Assembly: GCF_000830005.1 (NCBI RefSeq) | Contig: NZ_CP010407.1 | Location: 310,001-374,000, forward strand | Length of the DNA stretch: 64,000 nt | Source: Streptomyces vietnamensis | GTDB taxonomy: Bacteria > Actinomycetota > Actinomycetes > Streptomycetales > Streptomycetaceae | Direction of reading: 5' to 3' | In this document: one piece after another, positions 44,884 to 53,957 of the stretch | Layout of the letters: each line of letters starts with the position of its first letter | Numbering within the stretch: the stretch's first letter is position 1 | The notes under the pieces: generated by a model | What the model saw: the letters and a program-made list of their open reading frames with translations, nothing else | Databases searched by the model: none | What the model was told of the DNA's origin: nothing | Position numbers and translations under genes: made by a program

Positions 44884-45070
44884 TCACTCTCCAGCGGCGT
44901 ACTCGCCGACCACGATCGGGACGGCGGAGAACTGGGCAGCGGCATTGTCACCGAAGCGGAGGTCCAGCACGTCGGCGACGATGAGGGTGACGTTGTCCGG
45001 GCCACCGCTACTCAGCGCCAGCTTGACAAACTCACGCACCGAGCCCTTTCCAACCTGACGGCGTGGCAGG
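44884..45070 (-). pseudogene. C-terminal fragment of a PP2C-type phosphatase
   Basis: About 60 codons: VREFVKLALSSGGPDNVTLI followed by VADVLDLRFGDNAAAQFSAV and a stop. SGGPDNVTLIVADV is the closing motif of PP2C/Stp1-like serine/threonine phosphatases. The preceding roughly 200 residues are not present; sequence upstream belongs to an IS scar. Confidence 0.7.
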
Positions 45071-45179
45071 GTGGGTGGCGGGCTGCACGAACCGATGAAG
45101 CTCCTGGGAGACGGGTTCACGACCAAGCTCACCCGTGCCGACCAGGCGCTTCGTGTACTTGCCTGTCCTTCTCCAAGCT

Positions 45180-45512
45180 CTCGGCTCCGCTCGAGCAGGG
45201 GAGACCCCATTCGATCGATCTGCCCAGTGCCCACCTGCGCCACCTCGCCAGGCATCTCACGGTTCGCCGTCGCGAGACCGGCACCCGGTGGCGCCGCGTC
45301 ACGCCGGGCCGTCAGGCTCTGCTGGTCCTGGCCCGTCTGCGATGCGGACCGCGATCCGCCTGGCCTTCGTGATCCTGGACGGGACGCTGCCGCCGATCGA
45401 CCGGATCGCCGCCGACACCCCGTACCACTCCGGCAAACACAGACGTCACGGCATGAACGTCCAGGTCCTCACCGACCCTTTCGGGCGGCTGCTGTGGGTC
45501 GGGGCGACGTAG
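45180..45512 (+). pseudogene. IS5-type transposase scar (copy 2)
   Basis: In one frame HLRHLARHLTVRRRETGTRW and RRVTPGRQALLVLARLRCG, then in another AFVILDGTLPPIDRIAADTP, YHSGKHRRHGMNVQVLTDPF and GRLLW, then it stops. This is the N-terminal and middle part of the same element as the scar at 7407; 45453-45491 is base-identical to 7596-7634. About 45 residues are deleted where the frame changes. Confidence 0.75.
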
Positions 45513-45895
45513 ACCGAGACCTGGGTCGGCCTTCCGCCGGTGTACCGGTCTTCGGCGAGGGTCGCGACTACCTCGCGGAGGATCTCCAGCGCGATCCAGA
45601 AATCGCCCTCGGCGCCCGCAACGGGCCGGGCGTCGGGCCAGACGATGACCACGCGGGGAGACTTCAGCTCATGCAGCCCACCCCCGACCGAATCCGAGAG
45701 GGCGTCCCACACCATGTGGGGCCCGAGCGGCGGGTCCAGGGGAAGTGCCTCCCGCACCGCCTCGAAGAACGCCTCCTTGTCGGTCAGCCCGGCGGTGGAG
45801 AGCGTGAAGACGGGAACGCCCTGGCGGGCGGCCTCGTCGAGAATCCCGGCAATGTCCGCACCGGGAACCTCGTGGAAGCCTGCGTTGATCATCAT
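45446..45895 (-). CDS. Barstar-family protein with an IS-derived C-terminus
   Basis: 149 residues. DIAGILDEAARQGVPVFTLS, DKEAFFEAVREALPLDPPLG, VWDALSDSVGGGLHEL and SPRVVIVWPDA fit the barstar (barnase inhibitor) fold. The last 15 codons (SSRPKGSVRTWTFMP) are the antisense of the IS5 scar at 45453-45491, so the original end was replaced when the IS arrived. The barstar core looks complete. No barnase-like RNase gene was recognised nearby. Confidence 0.72.
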   Translation of the reverse strand: MMINAGFHEVPGADIAGILDEAARQGVPVFTLSTAGLTDKEAFFEAVREALPLDPPLGPHMVWDALSDSVGGGLHELKSPRVVIVWPDARPVAGAEGDFWIALEILREVVATLAEDRYTGGRPTQVSVYVAPTHSSRPKGSVRTWTFMP

Positions 45896-46044
45896 GCTCA
45901 GAACCGTATCGGTGCGTCCTCCCGGTCCGGATCGCTCCCTCTGATCAGCGGATGAGGCTCGCGCCCGGGGACTCAGCAGCTCGGCCGTTAAGACAACTGC
46001 ACTGGCAGGCTACGCCCCCGGACCCGCTCCTTTTCCCGTACGTG

Positions 46045-46821
46045 TCAGGCGGCCTGGGCCGTGGGCATGAGGGTGACCTGCTGGAGGTTGGCCCGCGGCG
46101 GGAGGCCCGCGACGAAGCCGACGGTCCGCGCGACGTCCTCGGGCGTGAGCCACTCCATGGTCTCCTTGGAGCCCTCCAGCCAGGCGAGGGCGCCCTCGTC
46201 GGTGACGTGGCTCTGCAGCTCGGTGCCGACGATGCCCGGCTCGATCGCCGAGACCCGGACGTTCTTCGCGCCCAGCTCGGCCCGCAGGTGCCGGGAGAGG
46301 TGGGTGACGTACGCCTTGGTCGCGGAGTAGACGGCGAAGTTCGGGAAGATGTTCTGCGCCGCGATCGACGAGGTGTTGATCAGGTCCGCGACACCGCGCT
46401 CACCCGCCGCCCCGACGAGCTGCGGGGTGAAGGCGCCGATGACGTGCATCAGACCGGTGATGTTGAGGTCGATCTGGTGCTGCCACTGGTCGGTGGCCAG
46501 CTCCTCGACGGGGGCCGGCAGCATGACGCCCGCGTTGTTGAACAGCAGGTCGGCGCCGCCGAATTCGGCCGCGACCCGGTCGGCGGCCGCCCGCACGGCG
46601 GCCGCGTCGGTCACGTCGGCCGCCAGGGCCAGGGCCTCGCCGCCGTTCTTCTCGATCCGGGCGACCAGCTGCTCCAGGCGGTCCGCCCGCCGCGCCAGGA
46701 CGGTGACCCGGGCGCCCAGTTCGGCGAGGTGCTCGGCCGTGGCCTCACCGATGCCGCTGGAGGCACCGGTGACCACCGCGACGCGGCCGGAGAGGGGACG
46801 GGCGGAAATGTGCGTGGTCAT
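46045..46821 (-). CDS. Short-chain dehydrogenase/reductase
   Basis: 258 residues, classical SDR. NAD(P)-binding GASSGIG near residue 20, LFNNAGV near 95, catalytic Ser in INTSSIA and YSATK. The ADVTDAAAV segment after strand 3 and an Arg after strand 2 (LARRADR) suggest NADPH preference. Closest in pattern to the clavaldehyde-dehydrogenase-like/YdfG group acting on 3-hydroxy acids or carbonyls. Divergent from an XRE regulator 201 bases away, a common regulator/SDR pair. Confidence 0.9.
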   Translation of the reverse strand: MTTHISARPLSGRVAVVTGASSGIGEATAEHLAELGARVTVLARRADRLEQLVARIEKNGGEALALAADVTDAAAVRAAADRVAAEFGGADLLFNNAGVMLPAPVEELATDQWQHQIDLNITGLMHVIGAFTPQLVGAAGERGVADLINTSSIAAQNIFPNFAVYSATKAYVTHLSRHLRAELGAKNVRVSAIEPGIVGTELQSHVTDEGALAWLEGSKETMEWLTPEDVARTVGFVAGLPPRANLQQVTLMPTAQAA

Positions 46822-47022
46822 GAAACACACCTTTCGAGGTGGGTGAGGGGGTGGGGTTCGGGGCTGCGGCCTGTCGCCGTCGTCCCTCGACAAGAACACC
46901 ACCCGGGGAGGTCTCTCGGGACGCCGGAAAGTGCCCTGTGCGGGCAGGTATCCCCGAGGCAGGTACCGGCAGTACCACCCGACCCCGGGGTCCGGCCCGC
47001 TCCCGCCCGTCACACTGGGGGC

Positions 47023-47886
47023 ATGGATGACCGTGGTCGCGAACTCGCCGATTTCCTGCGCACCCGCCGTGCCCGGGTGACCCCCGACCGGGCGGGACTG
47101 CCCGAGGACGGTCGGGTGCGCCGCGTGCCCGGCCTGCGCCGCGACGAGGTCGCCAGGCTCGCCGGAGTCAGCACCGAGTACTACACCCGCCTCGAACAGG
47201 GCCGGGCCCAGAACCCCTCCCCCGAGGTGCTCGAATCCCTCGCCGGCGCGCTGCGGCTCGACCCGTCCGAACGCGAGCACCTCACCGACCTCCTCGCCCG
47301 GCCCACGCCTGCCCGCCGTACCCCTGCCGGTCCCCAGCGCGTGCGTCCCGGCCTGCATCTGATGCTGCAGACCCTCGACCACGTGCCGGCGTTCATCCTG
47401 GGGCGGCGCACCGACGTCCTGGCCTCCAACCGCCTGGCCCGCGAGGTCCTCACCGACTTCGACGCCCTGCCCGCGCCGCACCACAACCTCGCCCGCTACT
47501 ACCTCCTCGATCCCGAGGCCCGCGCACGCGTCGGCGACTGGGAACGGATCGCCGCCGAGACCGTCGCCATCCTCCGTCTGGAAGCCGGCCGCAATGCGCA
47601 CGACCGCCGCCTCGCCGACCTGATCGGCGAACTCACCGTGAAGTCACCGGAGTTCTCCACGTGGTGGAACGACCACCGGGTCCTGCGCCGGACCCACGGA
47701 GCCAAGCACTACCACCACCCTCTCGCCGGCGATCTCCACTTCTCCTACGAGTCCTTCCAGGTCCCGGGTGACACCGAACAGACCCTGTGCGTCTACAACG
47801 TCGAACCGGGCTCCGACACCGCCCGGGCCCTCCGGCTCCTCGCCGACTGGACCGCGCCCCTGCCGACGGGGACCCCGGAGTCCTGA
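47023..47886 (+). CDS. XRE-family (MmyB-like) transcriptional regulator
   Basis: 287 residues. The N-terminal helix-turn-helix is clear (ELADFLRTRRARVTPDRAGL, LRRDEVARLAGVSTEYYTRL, EQGRAQNPSPEVLESLAGAL). The C-terminal 190 residues are the MmyB-like ligand-binding domain (FILGRRTDVLASNRLAREVL; EFSTWWNDHRVLRRTHGAKH; FSYESFQVPGDTEQTLCVYN), related to PAS folds that bind fatty-acid-like ligands. ATG 47023 has GGGGG four bases upstream. Likely controls the divergent SDR gene. Confidence 0.9.
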   Translation: MDDRGRELADFLRTRRARVTPDRAGLPEDGRVRRVPGLRRDEVARLAGVSTEYYTRLEQGRAQNPSPEVLESLAGALRLDPSEREHLTDLLARPTPARRTPAGPQRVRPGLHLMLQTLDHVPAFILGRRTDVLASNRLAREVLTDFDALPAPHHNLARYYLLDPEARARVGDWERIAAETVAILRLEAGRNAHDRRLADLIGELTVKSPEFSTWWNDHRVLRRTHGAKHYHHPLAGDLHFSYESFQVPGDTEQTLCVYNVEPGSDTARALRLLADWTAPLPTGTPES

Positions 47887-48059
47887 GGGGACGGAGAATC
47901 GGCCATCGTGCGCCGCTCGCCGCGCCGGGCGCGCCTCTTGTCGGGGGTAGAACGTCGCGCGCTCGCTGGATGAAGTGAATCCGGGTGGGTGTGTGTTGGT
48001 CGGTTTATGTCACCGGGCACGTTCCCGTCAGCGGTTCTCACCGTTGAGAGGGACACGCA

Positions 48060-50759
48060 ATGACGAGCCACGCTACCGAAGTCGACTTGGAAGGCCTCCT
48101 CCGCGAGGCGCTGCACGCCACGGGTACGGGTGCGCGCTGGGCGGTCGAGGCGGACGAGATGTGGTGCCGGGTCGCGCCCGTGGCCGGGACGCGGCGTGCG
48201 CAGGGATGGAAGCTGCACGTCTCGGCCACGGCCGCCTCCGCGCCGACGGTCCTCACCAAGGCCCTGGGCGTGCTGCTGCGGGAGCGGTCGGGGTTCAAGT
48301 TCGCCCGGTCCCTGGAGCAGGTGAGCGCGCTCAACTCCCGGGCGACGCCGCGGGGAAGCTCGGGCAAGTTCATCACCGTCTACCCGCGTTCCGACGCCGA
48401 GGCGGCCGCTCTCGCCCAGGAGCTGCACGCGGCCACGGCGGGTCTCGCCGGGCCCCGGATCCTGTCCGACCAGCCCTACGCCGTACGCAGCCTGGTGCAC
48501 TACCGCTACGGATCGTTCGTCGGCCGGCGGCGGCTGTCGGACGACGGTCTCCTCGTGTGGTTCATCGAGGATCCCGACGGCAATCCCGTGGAGGACAGGC
48601 GCACCGGCCAGTACTCCCCACCGGCCTGGGTCGAGTGTCCGTTCCCCGCCGCGGTGCCGGTGGCGCCGCGCGGCGGGGACGCGACGAGCCGTCCGGTGGT
48701 GCTCGGTGGCCGCTTCGCGGTGCGCGAGGCGATCCGGCAGACGAACAAGGGCGGCGTGTACCGGGGCAGTGACGTCCGTACGGGTGCGGGCGTGGTGATC
48801 AAGGAGGCCCGGCCGCACGTGGAGGGGGACGCCTCCGGCGGGGACGTCCGCGACTGGCTGCGGGCCGAGGCCCGGACGTTGGAGAAGCTCAAGGGCACGG
48901 GGCTCGCCCCGGAAGCGGTGGCGCTGTTCGAGCACGGCGGGCACCTGTTCCTGGCCCAGGACGAGGTGCCGGGCGTGACGCTGCGCACCTGGGTGGCCGA
49001 GCACTTCCGCGACGCGGGAGGCGAGCGCTACCGGGCCGACGCGCTGGCGCAGGTCGCACGCCTGGTGGACCTGGTGGCGGCGGCGCACGCCCTCGGCCTG
49101 GTCCTGCGGGACTTCACACCGGGCAACGTCATGGTCCGTCCGGACGGTGAACTGCGCCTCATCGACCTGGAGCTGGCCGTCCTGGAGGACGAGGCCGCGC
49201 TGCCGACCCGGGTGGGGACGCCCGGCTTCAGCGCCCCCGAGCGCCTGGCCGACGCGCCGGTCCGTCCGACGGCCGACTACTACAGCCTCGGCGCCACCGT
49301 CTGCTTCGTCCTGGCCGGGAAGGTGCCGAACCTCCTGCCCGAGGAGCCTGCGGGCAGGGCGGCCGAGGAACGGCTCGCCGCATGGCTGACGGCCTGTACC
49401 GGGCCGCTTCGGCTGCCGGACGGCGTGGTGGACATGATCCTGGGGCTGATGCGGGACGATCCCGCCGAACGATGGGATCCGGGCAGGGCCCGCGAGGCCC
49501 TGGGGACGGCGGGCCCGACGGCGCGAGGCAGGGTCGTGGGATCAGCGCCCTGTGCCGGCGCCGGCCCGGTTCGAGGTGGCGAGGCGCAGGACGGCCCGGT
49601 GCACGAGGCCGTGGTGGCCGGGCTCGTGAACCACCTCGTCGACTCGATGACTCCCGAGGACGACCGACGGCTGTGGCCCGTGTCGACCCTGGCCGGGGAG
49701 AGCGACCCCTGCACCGTGCAGCAGGGCGCGGCCGGTGTCCTGGCCGTACTGACGCGGTACTTCGAACTCACCGGCGATCCGCGCCTGCCCGGGCTGCTCG
49801 CCACCGCGGGGCACTGGATCGCGGACCGCACCGACCTCCGCTCCCCGCGCCCCGGCCTGCACTTCGGCGGCCGTGGCACCGCCTGGGCGCTGTACGACGC
49901 CGGACGCGCCGTCGACGACCGCCGGCTCGTCGACCACGCCCTGGCCCTGGCGCTGGCACCGCAACAGGTGACGCCCCATCACGACATCACCCACGGCACC
50001 GCGGGCAGCGGTCTCGCCGCCCTCCATCTGTGGCAGCGCACCGGGGACGCCCGCTTCGCCGAGTTGGCCGTCGACGCGGCCGACCGGCTGACCGCCGCCG
50101 TCACCCGCGAGCCCGCGGGAGTGGGCTGGGCCGTGCCCGGGGAGGCCGATTCCCCGGAGGGCGGCAAACGCTACCTCGGCTTCGCGCACGGAACGGCCGG
50201 CATCGGCTGCTTCCTGCTCGCCGCCGCGGACCTCTCCCGGCACCCCGGTCACAAGGACCTGGCCGTGGAGATCGGCGAGGACCTCCTGGCCGGAGCCGTA
50301 CGCACCGGGGAGGCGGCCCAGTGGCCCGCCCAGGCCGGTGACGTGCCCACGGCACCGTACTGGTGCCACGGCGCGGCGGGCATCGGGACCTTCCTCGTAC
50401 GGCTGTGGCAGGCCACCGGGGACGACAGGTTCGGCGACCTCGCCCGTCGAAGTACGCACGCCGTCACGGAACGCGCCTCCCGCGCCGCGCTCACCCAGTG
50501 CCACGGACTCGCGGGCAACGGCGACTTCCTCCTCGACGTGGCGGACGCCACGGGAGAGTCCGTCTACCAGGACATGGCCGAGGATCTGGCCGGCCTCCTC
50601 CTGGCCGAAAGAGCCCACCGGCAGGAACAGGTGGTGTTCCCCAACGAGTACGGGGACGTCTCGACCAGCTGGAGCGACGGGTCCGCCGGGATCCTCGCCT
50701 TCCTCCTGCGGGCCCGTCGGACGAGCCCCCGTCACTGGATGGTCGAGCAGCAGGGTTGA
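48060..50759 (+). CDS. Class IV lanthipeptide synthetase LanL (venezuelin type)
   Basis: 899 residues with three domains. An N-terminal phosphoSer/Thr lyase (about 1-215; LLRERSGFKFARSLEQVSAL). A Ser/Thr kinase-like domain (about 225-500) with VVIKEARP, catalytic loop LRDFTPGNVMV and LIDLELA. A LanC-like cyclase (about 530-899) with both zinc-ligand motifs, WCHGAAG (C769) and QCHGLAG (C814, H815). Presence of the Cys/Cys/His set marks class IV (LanL) rather than class III. The enzyme phosphorylates Ser/Thr of the precursor, eliminates to Dha/Dhb and adds Cys to form (methyl)lanthionine rings. The precursor gene and ABC transporter follow. GAGAGGGA precedes the ATG. Confidence 0.93.
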   Translation: MTSHATEVDLEGLLREALHATGTGARWAVEADEMWCRVAPVAGTRRAQGWKLHVSATAASAPTVLTKALGVLLRERSGFKFARSLEQVSALNSRATPRGSSGKFITVYPRSDAEAAALAQELHAATAGLAGPRILSDQPYAVRSLVHYRYGSFVGRRRLSDDGLLVWFIEDPDGNPVEDRRTGQYSPPAWVECPFPAAVPVAPRGGDATSRPVVLGGRFAVREAIRQTNKGGVYRGSDVRTGAGVVIKEARPHVEGDASGGDVRDWLRAEARTLEKLKGTGLAPEAVALFEHGGHLFLAQDEVPGVTLRTWVAEHFRDAGGERYRADALAQVARLVDLVAAAHALGLVLRDFTPGNVMVRPDGELRLIDLELAVLEDEAALPTRVGTPGFSAPERLADAPVRPTADYYSLGATVCFVLAGKVPNLLPEEPAGRAAEERLAAWLTACTGPLRLPDGVVDMILGLMRDDPAERWDPGRAREALGTAGPTARGRVVGSAPCAGAGPVRGGEAQDGPVHEAVVAGLVNHLVDSMTPEDDRRLWPVSTLAGESDPCTVQQGAAGVLAVLTRYFELTGDPRLPGLLATAGHWIADRTDLRSPRPGLHFGGRGTAWALYDAGRAVDDRRLVDHALALALAPQQVTPHHDITHGTAGSGLAALHLWQRTGDARFAELAVDAADRLTAAVTREPAGVGWAVPGEADSPEGGKRYLGFAHGTAGIGCFLLAAADLSRHPGHKDLAVEIGEDLLAGAVRTGEAAQWPAQAGDVPTAPYWCHGAAGIGTFLVRLWQATGDDRFGDLARRSTHAVTERASRAALTQCHGLAGNGDFLLDVADATGESVYQDMAEDLAGLLLAERAHRQEQVVFPNEYGDVSTSWSDGSAGILAFLLRARRTSPRHWMVEQQG

Positions 50760-50922
50760 GCGCCCGGGAGGGCCTGCCGTACCGGTCGCAGGCTTCCCTT
50801 CGTGTCCCCGTGCCCCGCCCTCCGCGTTCCCTCCCCACAGACTCCCGGCGCCGGCTCGACCGGTCGCCGGGTCGAGCGGCAGAGCAGTGCTGCCGCCATC
50901 CCACAGAAAGAAGGAGAATCCC

Positions 50923-51078
50923 ATGGAGAACCAGGACCTCGAACTGCTGGCCCGTCTGCACGCCCTTCCGGAGACCGACCCCGTCGGCGTCGACGGAGCG
51001 CCGTTCGCCGCGACGTGTGAGTGCGTCGGTCTGCTGACCCTCCTCAACACGGTCTGCATCGGCGTCAGCTGCGCGTAG
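50923..51078 (+). CDS. Class IV lanthipeptide precursor peptide (venezuelin-like)
   Basis: 51 residues, AAGGAG seven bases before the ATG. Leader about 30 residues (MENQDLELLARLHALPETDP ... APFAA) with the ELLARLHAL helix used for LanL recognition. Core about residues 31-51: begins TCECVGLL, middle TLLNTVC, ends IGVSCA. It holds four Ser/Thr (T31, T39, T43, S49) and four Cys (C32, C34, C45, C50), enough for up to four rings. The pattern is very close to my memory of venezuelin. Modified by the upstream LanL and presumably exported by the downstream ABC pair. No protease gene is present in the cluster. Confidence 0.92.
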   Translation: MENQDLELLARLHALPETDPVGVDGAPFAATCECVGLLTLLNTVCIGVSCA

Positions 51079-51200
51079 GACAGCCGGCACCATCCGGCCG
51101 GCGGCTGTCCCGGGCAGCCGCCGGCCGGAGCACCGCCGGGAAGAGCGGCCCGCATCCGTGGCCGCAGATGCGGCGAACCCGTAGACGAGGACCAGAACCC

Positions 51201-52289
51201 ATGCAGCGACACACCGGCGACGACGAGCTCGCCCCCGTGGCCCTCAGGACGGCCGCACCCACGAGCCCCCGTGCCGCACACCACCTCCCCGATCCCGCGT
51301 ACGCCATCACCACGCGCGGACTCGTCAAGAGCTACCCGGGACCGGAGGGCACCCTCACCCACGCCGTGCGCGGCCTGGACCTGGACGTGCGTCGAGGCGA
51401 GACGTTCGCCTTCCTCGGCCCCAACGGCGCGGGGAAGTCCACCACGATCGCCATGCTGTGCGCGCTCGCCCGCCCCACCTCCGGTCACGCCACGGTGGCC
51501 GGGGCGGATGTCCTCACCCGTCCCCACGAGGTACGGCGCCGGGTCGGCATGCTCTTCCAGCACAGCGCCGTGGACCCGGACCTGACGGCCGAACAGAACC
51601 TCCACATCCACGCCCGCCTCTACGGCCTGCCCCGCTCCCAGGCCCGTCGGCGCACCGCCGAAGTGCTCGAGACGGCCGGGCTCACCGACCGGCGCCGCTC
51701 CCCCGTACGCACCCTGTCCGGCGGCATGCGGCGCCGCCTGGAGATCGCCCGCCAGCTGCTGCACGCGCCCGGCGTGCTGTTCCTGGACGAACCGACCACC
51801 GGACTCGACCCCCATGCCCGGGCCCAGGTCTGGGAGCACCTGCGTGCGCTGCGCGAACGGCACGGCAGCACCCTCTTCGTCACCACCCACTACCTGGAGG
51901 AGGCGGAGAACTGCGATCGCATCGCCATCATCGACCGCGGCCGGCTGGTGGCGCAGGGCACGCCTTCGGCGTTGAAGGCCGCGATCGGAGACGACCGGGT
52001 CGTCCTGCGCACCGGCGACGACGCGGCGGCGCAGCAGGTCGTACGCCGGATCGCGCCGCCCGACCGTGCCGTCACGGTCGACGCGGGCGGCGTCTGCCTG
52101 CGGGTTCCGGGCGGCAGCTCCTGGATCCCGCGCCTGTGCGCGGGCCTGGAGGCGCGCGGCATCGCGGTGCACGCCGCGTCCGCGACCCCGCCGACGCTCG
52201 ACGACGTCTTCTTCCACCACGCCGGCCGCAGCCTGGACGCCACACCACCCGACCGGACACCCCTCGACCCCGTGGGCGGTACCCGATGA
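51201..52289 (+). CDS. ABC transporter ATP-binding protein of the lanthipeptide cluster (LanT/VenT-like)
   Basis: 362 residues from ATG 51201 with GAGGA upstream. Walker A GPNGAGKST, Q-loop in LFQHSAV, signature LSGGM and Walker B LFLDEPTTGLDP, followed by the H-loop TTHYLEEAE. The C-terminal extension with VHAASATPPTLDDVFFHHAG is typical of DrrA-type drug and peptide exporters. No peptidase domain, so leader removal must be by another enzyme. Overlaps the permease gene by 4 bases. Confidence 0.92.
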   Translation: MQRHTGDDELAPVALRTAAPTSPRAAHHLPDPAYAITTRGLVKSYPGPEGTLTHAVRGLDLDVRRGETFAFLGPNGAGKSTTIAMLCALARPTSGHATVAGADVLTRPHEVRRRVGMLFQHSAVDPDLTAEQNLHIHARLYGLPRSQARRRTAEVLETAGLTDRRRSPVRTLSGGMRRRLEIARQLLHAPGVLFLDEPTTGLDPHARAQVWEHLRALRERHGSTLFVTTHYLEEAENCDRIAIIDRGRLVAQGTPSALKAAIGDDRVVLRTGDDAAAQQVVRRIAPPDRAVTVDAGGVCLRVPGGSSWIPRLCAGLEARGIAVHAASATPPTLDDVFFHHAGRSLDATPPDRTPLDPVGGTR

Positions 52290-53140
52290 CCGCCCTCGCC
52301 GGGAAGTACTCGGCCACGCCCTACGGCGACGGGGCCGGCCGCCTGCGGCACGAACTGCGCGCGGTCCACGCCCTGGTCCACCGCGATCTGCTGCGCCTGG
52401 CGGGCCGGCGCACCCACACGGCGCTGATGCTGCTCCACCCCGTGCTCTACCTCTTCATCCTCGGCGGCGGACTGGCCGCCCTCATCCCCCGGTCCTCCCT
52501 GGGCGTCGGCTACCAGACCTACCTCTTCCCCGGCATGCTGATGATGACGGTGCAGACGCCCGCCATCATGGTCGGGATCCGCCTGATCACCGACCGGGAG
52601 AGCGGCTATCTGCGGGAGCTCCTGATGGCTCCGGTGCACCGGTCCACGCTGCTCCTGGGAAGCTGCGCCGGCGGCACCCTGACCGCCGCCGTGCAGGGCG
52701 CCGTCCTGCTCAGCCTGGCGGGCGTGGCGGGCCTGCCGTACGACCCGCTCCTCCTGGTGCTGCTCCTCGCCGGCATGGTCCTGGCGTCCTTCACCATCAC
52801 CGCCCTGGCGCTCGCGCTGGCTGTGGGTCTGCGCAGGGCCGAGACGTTCCACACGCTGCTCGGCCTGGTGATGATGCCGCTGCTGTTCCTCTCGGGCGGC
52901 TTCTTCCCCCTCACGGCTCTGCCCGGCTGGATCCGCGCGTTGTCCGACGCCAACCCCCTCGCGTACGCGGTCGACCTCCTCCGCCGCACGATCGCCCTCC
53001 GGGTCCCGGACCGGGCGGCCGCCGCCGGCATCGAATGGGCCGGCCAACCACCGCCCCTCCCCCTGGAAGCCGCCCTCCTCCTGACCAGCGGCACCCTCGC
53101 CCTGCTGTGGGCCGCGCACCGCTTCAACCGCCCGGAATGA
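52286..53140 (+). CDS. ABC-2 type permease of the lanthipeptide cluster (LanH/VenH-like)
   Basis: 284 residues, six predicted membrane helices of the ABC-2/DrrB type: LMLLHPVLYLFILGGGLAAL, YLFPGMLMMTVQTPAIMVGI, AVQGAVLLSLAGVAGL, ASFTITALALALAVGL, LLGLVMMPLLFLSGGFFPL and LLTSGTLALLWAAHRF. The conserved RESGYLRELLMAPVHR between helices is the EAA-like coupling loop. Works with the ATPase just upstream as exporter or immunity pump. Last gene of the cluster; 29 bases separate it from a convergent SDR. Confidence 0.9.
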   Translation: MTALAGKYSATPYGDGAGRLRHELRAVHALVHRDLLRLAGRRTHTALMLLHPVLYLFILGGGLAALIPRSSLGVGYQTYLFPGMLMMTVQTPAIMVGIRLITDRESGYLRELLMAPVHRSTLLLGSCAGGTLTAAVQGAVLLSLAGVAGLPYDPLLLVLLLAGMVLASFTITALALALAVGLRRAETFHTLLGLVMMPLLFLSGGFFPLTALPGWIRALSDANPLAYAVDLLRRTIALRVPDRAAAAGIEWAGQPPPLPLEAALLLTSGTLALLWAAHRFNRPE

Positions 53141-53169
53141 CCGGGCGTCGGAGGGGGCGCGGCATGGTC

Positions 53170-53904
53170 TCACCAGGGGATCGGCCCGTCCTCGGCCAGA
53201 AGGGCGCCCGTCGGGCCGTCCTCGCCCGCCGTCGCCAGGTCGACCGCGATCGCCGCCCCCTCCTCCGCCGTGCGCATCCCGGTGTGGCGGTTGAGGTCGG
53301 TCGCGCAGTAGCCGGGACTCACCGCGTTGACCAGGATCCCTTCGGCGCGCAGTTCATTGGCGTAGAGCACGGTGATCGCGTTCAGCGCGCTCTTCGAGGT
53401 GCAGTAAGGGAGGAGGAGCGAGGTGTAGGAGGACCACGGGCTGCCCGGGTCGGCCATGTGGGTGAGGGAGCCGAGTTCGCTGGACATGTTGACGATGCGT
53501 GCGGCGGCGGAGCGGCGGAGCAGGGGGAGCATGGCGTGGGTCACCGCGATGACGCCGAACACGTTGGTCTCGTAGACCTGCCGGACGGTGGCGGCGGGGA
53601 TTTCACTCGGCTTCTGCTGTCCGGCGGCGATCGCGGCGTTGTTGACGAGGATGTCGAGGCGGCCGAACGTGGCGTCGATGTGCTTGGCGGCGGCCTGGAC
53701 CGAGGTCTCGTCGGTGACGTCCAGCGGTACGAACCGTACGTCGGCGCCGTCGGCGCGAAGCTCCTCGGCCGCCGCCTCGCCGCGCTCGGCGTTGCGGGCG
53801 CCGATCAGCACGGTGATGCCGAGGGCTGCGAGCCTGCGCGCCGTTTCCTTGCCGATGCCCTTGTTGGCGCCGGTGATCAGAGCAGTCTTCTGCGAAGTCG
53901 TCAT
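53170..53904 (-). CDS. Short-chain dehydrogenase/reductase
   Basis: 244 residues, classical SDR: GANKGIG at 13-19, LVNNAAI near 88, Ser in VNMSSEL and YCTSK. ADVRFVPLDVTDE sits after strand 3. Resembles plant-carbonyl-reductase-like SDRs (GANKGIG is typical of them). Divergent from a LysR regulator 70 bases away that probably controls it. Confidence 0.9.
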   Translation of the reverse strand: MTTSQKTALITGANKGIGKETARRLAALGITVLIGARNAERGEAAAEELRADGADVRFVPLDVTDETSVQAAAKHIDATFGRLDILVNNAAIAAGQQKPSEIPAATVRQVYETNVFGVIAVTHAMLPLLRRSAAARIVNMSSELGSLTHMADPGSPWSSYTSLLLPYCTSKSALNAITVLYANELRAEGILVNAVSPGYCATDLNRHTGMRTAEEGAAIAVDLATAGEDGPTGALLAEDGPIPW

Positions 53905-53957
53905 GGCCCCAGCCTCCCCTCACCCACCGGTGGCAGGGAAAGACCAGAAGACTCTGG

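Noticed and set aside
48060..50759. Class III (LanKC) assignment of the lanthipeptide synthetase
   Set aside because: Both zinc-ligand motifs (WCHG and QCHG) are present in the cyclase domain, which class III enzymes lack.
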